64,000 nucleotides of DNA from NCBI RefSeq assembly GCF_003751225.1, contig NZ_RJKE01000001.1:5146001-5210000 (forward strand), read 5' to 3'. Each line of letters opens with the position of its first letter. The stretch's first letter is position 1. The position numbers and the translations under genes were made by a program. Below the pieces are notes generated by a model. It made no database searches. It saw only the letters and a program-made list of their open reading frames with translations, and was not told where the DNA came from. The stretch is from Actinocorallia herbida (GTDB taxonomy: Bacteria; Actinomycetota; Actinomycetes; Streptosporangiales; Streptosporangiaceae). Positions 50,027 to 58,160 of this stretch are shown piece by piece.

Positions 50027-51075
50027 AGCTGCGCGATCCTGCGGCGGCGGCAGAGCGCGATGAAGACGGGCGCGCCGAGGAACGCCATGACGATCCCGAC
50101 CTCCACTTCCGTGGGTGCGGCGACGATGCGGCCGACGGTGTCGGCGGCGACGATGAGGGCCGCGGCGAGCACCGCGGAGTACGGCAGCACCCAGCGGTTG
50201 TCGGGGCCGGTGACCAGCCGGGCCATGTGCGGCACGGCGAGCCCGATGAACCCGATGGGCCCGGCGATGGCGGTGGCGCCGCCGCACAGCAGGGTGATCG
50301 CGAGCGCCCCCGCCCAGCGGACGGTGCCGGACCGGACCCCGAGGGCCTTGCCGGTCTCCTCACCGAGCGCCAGTGCGTTGAGACCCCGACCGAGCGAGAA
50401 CGCGATGAAGGCGCCGACGGCGAGGAGCGGGCCCACCTCCCACACCAGCGAGAGCTCCCGCCTGGCGAGCGAGCCGACGACCCAGAAGCGGTACCGGTCG
50501 AAGGCCTGGCCGTCGACCAGCAGCAGCGCCGCGACGAACGCGCTCAGCGCCGCGGTGACGGCCGAGCCCGCCAGGACCATCCGCTCGGGGTTGACGGCCC
50601 GGCCGCTGGCGCCGAGCACGTACACCACGACAGAGGTGACGGCCGAGCCCGCGAGCGCGAACCAGACGTAGACCCACGCCTGGGTGATGCCGAGCAGGGA
50701 GATCGCGACGACGACGGCCATCGCCGCGCCCATCTCGACGCCGAGCAGGCCGGGATCGGCGAGCGGGTTGCGGGTGAGCGCCTGCATCAGCGCGCCGCCG
50801 AGGCCGAGGGCGGCGCCGACGATGACGGCCAGGACCGTCCGCGGCAGCCGGAGTTCCCGCACGATGTGGGCGGCCTCGCTCCCGTCGTCGCGCTGCAGCG
50901 CCTCCCACACGGTGTGCAACGGGATGTCGCGGGCGCCTACGGCGAGGCTCACCGCGCACAGCACGACAAGGAGCAGAGCCCCGACGAGCAGGCCCGAGGC
51001 GAGCAGTGCGGTACGCGAGGAGCGAGGAGGCGCGGAGTCCGCGCGGGCGTCGAGCACCGTGGTACCACCTGCCAC
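50023..51075 (-). CDS. Siderophore-importer permease (FecC-like)
   Basis: A 350-aa permease of the same family: LRLPRTVLAVIVGAALGLGG, MQALTRNPLADPGLLGVEMG and the end EVEVGIVMAFLGAPVFIALC. It is the first gene of the importer operon. The GTG start at 51075 lies 36 bases from an IdeR-type iron box, so uptake is likely derepressed in low iron. The matching binding protein is probably the lipoprotein encoded at 57.1-58.2 kb. Confidence 0.93.
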   Translation of the reverse strand: MAGGTTVLDARADSAPPRSSRTALLASGLLVGALLLVVLCAVSLAVGARDIPLHTVWEALQRDDGSEAAHIVRELRLPRTVLAVIVGAALGLGGALMQALTRNPLADPGLLGVEMGAAMAVVVAISLLGITQAWVYVWFALAGSAVTSVVVYVLGASGRAVNPERMVLAGSAVTAALSAFVAALLLVDGQAFDRYRFWVVGSLARRELSLVWEVGPLLAVGAFIAFSLGRGLNALALGEETGKALGVRSGTVRWAGALAITLLCGGATAIAGPIGFIGLAVPHMARLVTGPDNRWVLPYSAVLAAALIVAADTVGRIVAAPTEVEVGIVMAFLGAPVFIALCRRRRIAQL

Positions 51076-51110
51076 TGCCCACCCGCTTTCTTCTACAGTC
51101 CTGTAGCAAC

Positions 51111-51129
51111 TAAGGTTAGGCTAACAATA
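51111..51129. promoter_or_regulatory. IdeR/DmdR1-type iron box
   Basis: The site TAAGGTTAGGCTAACAATA matches the 19-base actinobacterial iron-box consensus (TTAGGTTAGGCTAACCTAA) at 15 positions, including the whole central GGTTAGGCTAAC. It lies between the importer permease and the exporter-type ABC gene and can control both. Repression by an iron-loaded IdeR/DmdR1 protein is established for this box in related organisms. Confidence 0.85.
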
Positions 51130-51164
51130 GTTCAGGAACGCTTCGGGAGGCAGAGCGTGACCCG

Positions 51165-52856
51165 ATGGTGTCCCGCGTGAGTGCTTCGGGCTCCGCGGTC
51201 CTCAGGCGGTCGATGGGCGGGCAGCGGTGGCGCATCCTCGCCGCCTCGGCCCTGTTCGCCGCGCACCAGGGCGGCGAGGCGCTCGTCCCCGTGCTGATCG
51301 GCGTCGTCATCGACAAGGCGACCTACACCGGCGACGTCGGCGCACTGCTGTTCTGGCTCGCCGTCCTGGCCGTCGACTTCACCGTCCTGTCGCTGGCGTG
51401 GCGGTTCGGCATGCGCGTCGGCACCCAGGCGGGCGTGCGCGCCGACCGCGGCCTGCGCCTCGCCGTCACCGCGCGGGCCCTGCACCCCCGCGGCACCGCG
51501 CGCGCCGACCTGCTGCCGGGCGCGCTGGTCAGCATCGCCACCGCCGACGTCCGGCGCACGACGATGATGAACTTCCGCATCCCGCACCTCGTCGCCGCCA
51601 TCGCCGGGATGCTCGTGGCGGCGGTCTGGCTCCTCCTGGCGTCGGTTCCGCTGGGACTGCTCATCCTGCTGGGGACACCGCCGCTTCTGTTCCTGGTGAA
51701 CCGGCTGAGTGCGCCCCTGGAGCGGCGGACCGTCGAGCAGCAGGAGCGCGCGGCGTGGGCCGCGGCCGTCGCGGTCGACCTCGTGCGCGGAGTGCGCGTG
51801 CTCAAGGGGCTGGGCGCCGAGCGCGCGGGCCTGGCCAGGTACCGGGCCGTCAGCCGCGACTCCCTCGGCGCCAGCCTCGCCACGACCCGCGTCGAGGCCG
51901 TCTACTCCGGCGCCGTCGTCGCGATCAACGGACTGTTCCTCGCGCTCATCGCCCTCGTGGGCGGACGGATGGCCGCCCAGGGAACGATCAGCGTCGGCGA
52001 GTTGGCGTCCGCCGTGGGTCTCGCCCAGTTCCTCGTCGGGCCGCTCAGCGTGTTCGGGGACATCACCGCGGCGCTCGCCGCGGGCCGCGCGTCCGCCGGG
52101 CGGATCGCCGGTGTCCTGCACGCCGCACACGCCACGCCGGAAGGCCACGGCGTTCCGGCCTCGCCGGTCAGGGGCGAGATCGGTGTGCGCGGGCTCGCGG
52201 GCGGCGGGCTGCACGGGGCGGAGTTCACCGTCGCGGCGGGCGAGACCGTCGCGGTGTACTGCAACGACCCGGAGGCGGCGAGCTCGCTCGTCCGCTACCT
52301 CGGCCGCGAGACCGACCCCGAGAAGGGCCGGATCCTCCTCGACGGCGTCCCACTCGCCGACCTCGCACCAGAGGCCCTGCGCAGCGCGATCCTCGCCGTC
52401 CCGCACGAGGCCGCTCTGTTCGAGGGCACCGTCGCCGCCAACATCGACGCCGGACGCGGCGGCGACCCGACCGCCGCGGTCCGGGCCGCCCGCGCCGACG
52501 AAGTGGCCTCCGCGCTGCCCGACGGCCTCGCCACCCGTGTCTCAGAGCGCGGCGGCTCCCTGTCCGGCGGGCAGCGCCAGCGCGTCGCGCTCGCCCGCGC
52601 CCTGCACGCCGACCCTCCCGTGCTCGTCCTCCACGACCCGACGAACGCGGTCGACACCGTCACCGAGGCCGGCATCGGCGACGGGCTCAGGTCCCTGCGC
52701 GCGGGCCGCACCACGATCCTCATCACGTCGAGCCCCGCGCTCCTCGCCGCGGCCGATCGCGTCGTCCTTCTCCGCGGCGGCACGGTGGCGGCCTCGGCAC
52801 CGCACGGCGAGCTCCTCGACACCCGACCCGACTACCGCGAACTGGTCCTCACATGA
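51165..52856 (+). CDS. ABC half-transporter with degenerate ATP site
   Basis: A 563-aa exporter-type protein: membrane domain (about 15-310), then a nucleotide-binding domain. The Walker A place reads VYCNDPEAASS (around residue 365) instead of GxxGxGKS, so it should not bind ATP normally. Walker B is VLVLHDPTNAVD with His for Asp, but the signature LSGGQRQRVALARAL is intact. Its stop overlaps the partner gene, whose defects are the opposite. ATG 51165 or GTG 51177 may be the start: GGGAGG best fits a seven-codon ORF (51157-51180) that overlaps the GTG. It is probably a siderophore transporter under the iron box. Confidence 0.88.
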   Translation: MVSRVSASGSAVLRRSMGGQRWRILAASALFAAHQGGEALVPVLIGVVIDKATYTGDVGALLFWLAVLAVDFTVLSLAWRFGMRVGTQAGVRADRGLRLAVTARALHPRGTARADLLPGALVSIATADVRRTTMMNFRIPHLVAAIAGMLVAAVWLLLASVPLGLLILLGTPPLLFLVNRLSAPLERRTVEQQERAAWAAAVAVDLVRGVRVLKGLGAERAGLARYRAVSRDSLGASLATTRVEAVYSGAVVAINGLFLALIALVGGRMAAQGTISVGELASAVGLAQFLVGPLSVFGDITAALAAGRASAGRIAGVLHAAHATPEGHGVPASPVRGEIGVRGLAGGGLHGAEFTVAAGETVAVYCNDPEAASSLVRYLGRETDPEKGRILLDGVPLADLAPEALRSAILAVPHEAALFEGTVAANIDAGRGGDPTAAVRAARADEVASALPDGLATRVSERGGSLSGGQRQRVALARALHADPPVLVLHDPTNAVDTVTEAGIGDGLRSLRAGRTTILITSSPALLAAADRVVLLRGGTVAASAPHGELLDTRPDYRELVLT

Positions 52857-54619
52857 GTCAGGCATCCCCGGTGCTCCTCCCGATCGCCGACGGCGCCCGG
52901 ACCCGCGCCGTCGTCCTCGGCCTGCTCCGCCCGCACCGCGGCCCGGTGCTCCTCGCGGCGGTCTGCCTGGTCGGCGCCGCCGCCCTCAGCCTCGTCGTCG
53001 CGCCGGTGCTCGGCCGGATCACCGACCTCGCCCTCGCCGGCGCCGCGGACGCGATGGCCGGACCCGTCGCGCTGCTCGCCGCAGCCGCGATCGGGCAGGG
53101 CGTGCTCGCGTTCGCCGGGCTGTGGGCGGTCGCCCGGCTCGGCGAGCAGGTCCTCGCCGCGATCCGCGAGGACTTCGTCGCACGGGCGCTCGCGCTGCCG
53201 CTGGAACGGATCGAGCAGGGCGGGTCCGGTGACCTCACCTCGCGGATCACCGAGGACATCGCCATGGTCGGCGAGGCCGTGCGCACCGCGGTGCCCGACT
53301 TCGCCCAGTCCGCCCTGGTCCTCGCGCTGACCTTCCTCGGCCTGACCGCGCTCGACTGGCGGTTCGCGCTCGCCGCCCTCCTCGCCGTGCCCATCCAGGC
53401 GCTCACCGCAGGCTGGTACCTGCGGCGCTCCGCCCCGATCTACGCCGAGCGCAGGGCGGCGGCGGGCGGGGAGCAGCAGCAGCTTCTGGACTCCCTCAGC
53501 GGTGCCGGAACCGTCCGGGCCTTCGGCGTCGCCGACGCGCACGTCGGACTCGTCGGCGCGCGGATCGACCGGAGCATCGGCGCGGTCGTCACCGTGACCC
53601 TGCTCCAGACCCGGTTCTTCGGCAGGCTCAACGCCGCCGAACTCCTCGGCCTGTCCGCCGTGCTGGTGACCGGCTTCGCCCTCGTGGACTCGGGCGCGGT
53701 GAAGGTCGGCGCGGCCCTCGCCGCGGCGCTTTACTTCGCGGGCCTCTTCAACCCCGTCAACTCGGTGCTGTTCCTGCTGGACGTGCTCCAGTCGGCCACC
53801 GCGAGCCTCGCCCGGCTCGTCGGCGTCACGGATCTGCCCGGCGGCGAGCCCGCGGACCTCCCGGCGGAATCCGCCGGAGGGTCGATCGAGGTCCACGGGC
53901 TGCGCTACGCCTACGTCGAAGGCCACGATGTGCTCCGGGACGTCTCCTTCACCATCCCGGAAGGCGGCTCGGTGGCGCTCGTCGGCGCGAGCGGCGGCGG
54001 CAAGACCACCCTCGCCAAGCTCATCGCCGGGGTGCACCGGCCCGGCTCCGGAACCGTCCTGCTCGGTGGCGCGGCCACCACGGATCTCGACCCGGTCCGG
54101 CTCCGGGCGACCGTCGCGCTCGTCACCCAGGAGGTCCACGTCTTCGCCGGGACCCTCGCCGAAGACCTCCGCCTCGCCGCGCCCGACGCCACCGACGAGG
54201 AGCTCTGGGCGGCCCTGGAGACCGCCGGGCTCTCGGCCTGGGCCAAGGCCCTTCCCGGCGGGCTGGACACCGAGGTCGGCGAAGGCTCCCACGGCGTCGA
54301 CGCCGCCCGAGCCCAGCACCTCGCCCTGGCCCGGCTCGTCCTCGCCGACCCCGCCATCGCGATCCTCGACGAGGCCACCGCCGAGGCGGGCAGCAGCGGC
54401 TCGCGCGCCCTGGAGACCGCCGCCGCCCGCGTCCTGTCCGGCCGCACCTCGGTCACCGTCGCCCACCGCCTCACCCAGGCCCGCAACGCCGACCTGATCC
54501 TCGTCCTCGACTCCGGCGAGATCATCGAACGCGGCACCCACGACGAACTCGTCGCTTTCGGTGGCCGCTACGCGCGCCTGTGGGAAGCATGGGCGGCGCA
54601 CCGGGTCCACCCGGCCTAG
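52853..54619 (+). CDS. ABC half-transporter, ATP-competent partner
   Basis: A 588-aa exporter-type protein with a membrane domain (about 20-320). Walker A is GASGGGKTT with K384, and Walker B is IAILDEATAEAGS. The signature place reads GSHGVDAARAQHL, so LSGGQ is lost. Together with the upstream protein it can form only one complete ATP site: this protein's Walker motifs against the partner's LSGGQ. The pair is a heterodimer, coupled by ATGA overlap. Context (iron box, NRPS, importer) suggests siderophore export or uptake of its loaded form. Confidence 0.9.
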   Translation: MSQASPVLLPIADGARTRAVVLGLLRPHRGPVLLAAVCLVGAAALSLVVAPVLGRITDLALAGAADAMAGPVALLAAAAIGQGVLAFAGLWAVARLGEQVLAAIREDFVARALALPLERIEQGGSGDLTSRITEDIAMVGEAVRTAVPDFAQSALVLALTFLGLTALDWRFALAALLAVPIQALTAGWYLRRSAPIYAERRAAAGGEQQQLLDSLSGAGTVRAFGVADAHVGLVGARIDRSIGAVVTVTLLQTRFFGRLNAAELLGLSAVLVTGFALVDSGAVKVGAALAAALYFAGLFNPVNSVLFLLDVLQSATASLARLVGVTDLPGGEPADLPAESAGGSIEVHGLRYAYVEGHDVLRDVSFTIPEGGSVALVGASGGGKTTLAKLIAGVHRPGSGTVLLGGAATTDLDPVRLRATVALVTQEVHVFAGTLAEDLRLAAPDATDEELWAALETAGLSAWAKALPGGLDTEVGEGSHGVDAARAQHLALARLVLADPAIAILDEATAEAGSSGSRALETAAARVLSGRTSVTVAHRLTQARNADLILVLDSGEIIERGTHDELVAFGGRYARLWEAWAAHRVHPA

Positions 54620-55765
54620 GTGAGGAGGACTCGCAGCCGTTCGCGCATCAGCTCGATCTCGGGCATGCCCCTGAAGGGATGCGAGAGCTCGGCTATCTCG
54701 GCGAGATAGGTGTCCAAACGCGCGGAGGAGACCAGCGGAGCGATGCGCCCCAACGTCTCCATGAGTTCCACGGCCAGATCCGGTTCGGACGCCCTCAGAG
54801 CCGTCTGCACCAGCCGCGCGAGATAGTTGGCCCAGACGAACGGCGAAGAGGACGACGCCAGGCGGACGGATTCGTCGAGTGCACTCCGCGCCGCGGCGAA
54901 GTCTCCCTGCTCGTACAGCGCCACGCCCACGCTCCCGACGAGATCGGCCCGCCGGAACTCCGGCAGATCCTCACCGACTTCGCGGGCCTTGTCGAGATGG
55001 GTCATCGCCTGGCGCTTCTCGTTGAGCAGTCCCAGCGACCTGCCCAGCCGACTGTAGGCGCGCGCCTCCTGCTCCCGGGAAAGCTCGGGAACCGTCAGCG
55101 CACGACCGGCGTACACCCTCGCGCGCTCTCCGTCTTGCGCATAGCCGTAGAACGTCGACAGGCAGTTGAGCGCGTTGGCCTGCCCTTCGTGGTCGCCACA
55201 GGCCTGAGCGTAAACGACGGACAGGTGCGCGGCCTTCTGGGCCTCCGGCATCTTCCGCGCGTCGTAATTGAACAAAGGCCGCATGTCGCGCGAGTGAGGA
55301 CGCAGCCCTCATGAGTCGCATGTCCTTCGTTCCGGCAACGGCCCCATGGAGGCGGCGAAGATGCCTCACTGCGTCACTGCTCGAAGTGAGCCCACCAGAG
55401 CCCCAGAAGGATCCCTGGAGCCGATCGGAGATGAGGCCGACATAATCGGGATCGCGATAGGGGTTCCCGTTGGCATCAGGGACAAAGGTCACGGTCGCCA
55501 TGCTCGCGAGGAACGCGCGTCGCTCCACTTCGGCCTCATCCGGTTTGCGTCCTATGACCAGTTCGTAGCCTACGTGCCCGAGCATCCGGGAAAGGCGGCC
55601 GAACCCCATATCGTTCTTCCCACTGGCCACCAGCGACGCCCACGACGGCGTGCGCCCCAGGGCTTCACCCAGCCGGGTCCGTGTCCACCCGCGTTCCTTC
55701 ATGACGGCCTGGACGGCTTGAGCCAGATCCCTTAATTCCAGCGCGGACGGTACCAAGACTCTCAC
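54616..55765 (-). pseudogene. Frameshifted XRE regulator with TPR-like tail
   Basis: The first frame (from GTG 55765) encodes a helix-turn-helix, QAVMKERGWTRTRLGEALGR then TPSWASLVASGK, and continues to RAASSLARHAA. The protein then continues in another frame as LFNYDARKMPEAQKAAHLSV and a TPR-like helical region to 54616. Removing one T from the TTT at 55274-55276 joins the two into a normal-looking regulator of about 380 residues. It is either a pseudogene or a sequencing error. Full-length relatives sense small ligands through the TPR part. Confidence 0.75.
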
Positions 55766-55889
55766 TATCCGTCTTCTCGGGTTTGAACGGATTTCACGGC
55801 CCGCTCGCGGCCCGGAACGGCGCGGACCGAACATCGGTCCGACCACCGCGCATCCGTCCAGACACCGCCAAGGCGCACACTATGAACCC

Positions 55890-56069
55890 ATGCCCGACGC
55901 CCGCCCCGCCTCCCTCACCCTGGCCGCCCTCGACGCCCTCCCCGACGACCACGACTTCGGCGGCTGGGGCCTTCCCCTCGTGATGTCCCTCTCCGTGACG
56001 CACGGCCTGGAGAGCACCGCGACCGGCAAATGGGTCTACGCCGTCCTCCAAGAGCCACCGGGCACCTGA
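55890..56069 (+). pseudogene. Remnant of RsbW-type ATP-binding protein
   Basis: A 59-codon ORF whose middle, FGGWGLPLVMSLSVTHGLES, then TATGKWVYAVL, looks like the C-terminal ATP-lid part of an anti-sigma-factor-type ATPase (HATPase_c_2). The N-terminal two-thirds are missing. It may be expressed as a small protein, but it cannot form the whole fold. Confidence 0.5.
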
Positions 56070-56133
56070 CGCCGGGCCGCAGAGCGGGCCCCGCGTCCGT
56101 CCGCGCATGCATGGGACGGACGCGGGGCCCGGC

Positions 56134-57066
56134 TCAGCCCTCCCCTGAGGGTTCCGCCATGGCCACGGCGATCTTGCGCGGGCCGGTGAAGGGCTCGCGG
56201 CCGTGGGCCACGGACATGTTGTCGACGACGAGGAGGTCGTCGCGGTGGTAGTCGAAGCGGGTGGAGGCGGTGCGGTAGCACTGGCGCAGGTGGGCGACGA
56301 CGTCGTCGGGGATGGGGGCGCCGTCGCCGTAGAAGGTGTTGTTGGGGAAGCCGTCGGGGCCGTAGGCGTCGTGGAGGGCCTCGCGGAGGTCGGGGTCCAG
56401 GCTGCTCTCGTGGAAGATGACGATGTGGTTGAACCACACCGGGGCGCCCGTCACCGGGTGGCGGTGGACGGCGTCGCGGACGGCCGTGGTGCGCAGGCCA
56501 TCGTCGCCGATCCACTCGGCGGTGAGGCCGCCGCGGGCGCACTGCGCCTCGACCTCGGCGCGGGTCTCCGCGCCGAACGCGGTGCGCCAGCGCAGGCCGA
56601 CGTCGTCGCCGTAGGTGCGCACGACGCGCCAGCGGCGGGCCTCGAACTCCGCGCGGACGTCCGGGTCGATCAGATCGTAGACGCGGCGGACGTCCGACAG
56701 CGGCGTCGCGCCCTGGGTGTGCGGCGGCTCGACGCAGTGGAAGAAGAGGGTGAGCGGCCAGACGGCCTGGTAGGACATCTCGGTGTGCAGCGGGATCTCG
56801 GCCTGCTGCGGGTACGAGGTCGAGGTGTAGACGTTGCCCTTGATGACGCTGCGCGGCGAGGACTGCTCGGTGTAGGTGAGCGGCTCGCCCGACAGGGTGC
56901 GGACGGCGGCCTCCAGGCCGTCGGCGCCGCCGACGTCGAAGCCGCGCAGCAGCAGCGCGCCGTGCTCGACGAGGTCGGCCCGCAGCTTCGCGCGGTGCTC
57001 GCGCAGCGGCTCGGTGACGGGCCCTGTCCCCTCTATGACCAGGGGAAGCGTGGTGGTGAAGGTCAT
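56134..57066 (-). CDS. TauD/SyrP-type Fe(II)/2-oxoglutarate oxygenase
   Basis: A 310-aa non-heme iron oxygenase. Iron ligands are H94 and E96 in LHTEMSY (the usual HxD is HxE, as in some amino-acid hydroxylases) and the histidine of VAHGREPF; the arginine in TGPRKIAVAM binds 2-oxoglutarate. SyrP/AsnO-like enzymes hydroxylate the beta carbon of amino acids on NRPS carriers. It lies after the NRPS and binding-protein genes in the same orientation, so it probably makes a beta-hydroxy amino acid that helps bind iron. GGAGG precedes the ATG. Confidence 0.88.
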   Translation of the reverse strand: MTFTTTLPLVIEGTGPVTEPLREHRAKLRADLVEHGALLLRGFDVGGADGLEAAVRTLSGEPLTYTEQSSPRSVIKGNVYTSTSYPQQAEIPLHTEMSYQAVWPLTLFFHCVEPPHTQGATPLSDVRRVYDLIDPDVRAEFEARRWRVVRTYGDDVGLRWRTAFGAETRAEVEAQCARGGLTAEWIGDDGLRTTAVRDAVHRHPVTGAPVWFNHIVIFHESSLDPDLREALHDAYGPDGFPNNTFYGDGAPIPDDVVAHLRQCYRTASTRFDYHRDDLLVVDNMSVAHGREPFTGPRKIAVAMAEPSGEG

Positions 57067-57083
57067 GGGTCGAATCCTCCGGG

Positions 57084-57112
57084 CCGCCCGCCCCGTCGTG
57101 CGGGGCGGGCGG
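57084..57112. terminator. Hairpin between binding-protein and oxygenase genes
   Basis: CCGCCCGCCCC and GGGGCGGGCGG form a perfect 11-pair stem around GTCGTGC, in the 62-base gap between the two genes. Without a T run it may be a partial terminator or stabilise the upstream mRNA. Confidence 0.5.
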
Positions 57113-57128
57113 CGGTGTTCGGGTGCGG

Positions 57129-58160
57129 TCAGGCCTTGCCGGCGGCGGCCACGAGCTGAGGCGCGATCTTGTCGAGCGCGTAGGGGATGCTGAGCGTCGA
57201 GGGGAACGCCATGGACAGGGCGGTGCCGACGTCGAGCGGGACGTAGGCGCCGCGCTTGATCGCGGACAGGCCCTGGAAGAGCTTGTCGCCCTCGACCTTC
57301 TTGCGCTCCTCGTCGCTGCGGAAGGAGAACAGCACGATGTCGGCGTCGAGCACGTCGGTGCGCTCCTGCGAGACGACCGCGCGCCCGGCCGGGCCGGACT
57401 GCGGCAGGCTCGTCACCTTGTCCGACAGGGTGAGGCCCAGCTCGGAGAGGAACTTCGCCGACGCGTCGTCGGGGGTGGTGACGGTGGCGAGGGCGCCTTC
57501 GGCGTTCAGGAGGCTGAAGGTGAAGGTCTTGCCCGCGAACAGGGCCTTGTTGTCCTCCTTGATCTTGGTGATCTTCCCGCTGACGTCCTTGACGAGCTGG
57601 GCGGCGGCGTCGCTCTTGCCGAGGGCCTGGCCGACGCGGGCGACGCGGGTCTGCCAGCTGTCGGCGGAGACGTCCTGCTCGTAGGAGAGCGTCGGAGCGA
57701 TCGCGGTGAGGTCGGCGAAGTCGTCGGAGAGGCTGTAGCTGTCGGTCGCGAGGATCAAATCCGGGGCGAGCGACGCGATCTTCTCGAACGGGAGGCTGTC
57801 CTCGTAGCTGAGCTGCTCGGGGGCCTTGCCGCCCAGCTTCGCCTCGACCCACGGCGGCAGGCCCGACGGGAAGTTCGTCGCGGGGGTGACCGCGACGGGC
57901 ACGACGCCCAGGGAGACCGCCTCGTCGATGTCGCGCATGAAGCCGACGGTGACGACCCGGCTCGGCGCGGCCTTGAGGACCGTCTGGCCCTCCTTGCCCG
58001 GGATGGTGACCGGGAATCCGGCGGACGCGTTCGACGGCGCCGCGCCGGGGGTGTCCTCCCCGCCGCCGCAGGCCGCGGTGAGGGCCGCGGCCGACAGCGT
58101 GAGGAGGAAGGATCTGCGGGTCAGTCGGGAGCCGCCGGGGCGGCCGGTCATGGTGCTCAC
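57129..58160 (-). CDS. Siderophore-binding lipoprotein (FecB/FhuD-like)
   Basis: A 343-aa binding protein of the TroA/FhuD class. A signal region with RR ([16 protein letters not shown]) ends in the lipobox TAAC near residue 31. The fold starts [19 protein letters not shown], includes [15 protein letters not shown] and has a long connecting helix. It captures the ferric siderophore for the FecCDE-like permeases. The GTG start overlaps the NRPS stop by four bases, tying uptake to synthesis. Confidence 0.93.
   Translation of the reverse strand: MSTMTGRPGGSRLTRRSFLLTLSAAALTAACGGGEDTPGAAPSNASAGFPVTIPGKEGQTVLKAAPSRVVTVGFMRDIDEAVSLGVVPVAVTPATNFPSGLPPWVEAKLGGKAPEQLSYEDSLPFEKIASLAPDLILATDSYSLSDDFADLTAIAPTLSYEQDVSADSWQTRVARVGQALGKSDAAAQLVKDVSGKITKIKEDNKALFAGKTFTFSLLNAEGALATVTTPDDASAKFLSELGLTLSDKVTSLPQSGPAGRAVVSQERTDVLDADIVLFSFRSDEERKKVEGDKLFQGLSAIKRGAYVPLDVGTALSMAFPSTLSIPYALDKIAPQLVAAAGKA

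Noticed and set aside
57067-57128. Iron box before the oxygenase or binding-protein genes
   Set aside because: I looked for GGTTAGGCTAACC-like sequence here and at 58150-58170 and saw none; these genes are probably read from the NRPS promoter outside the window.
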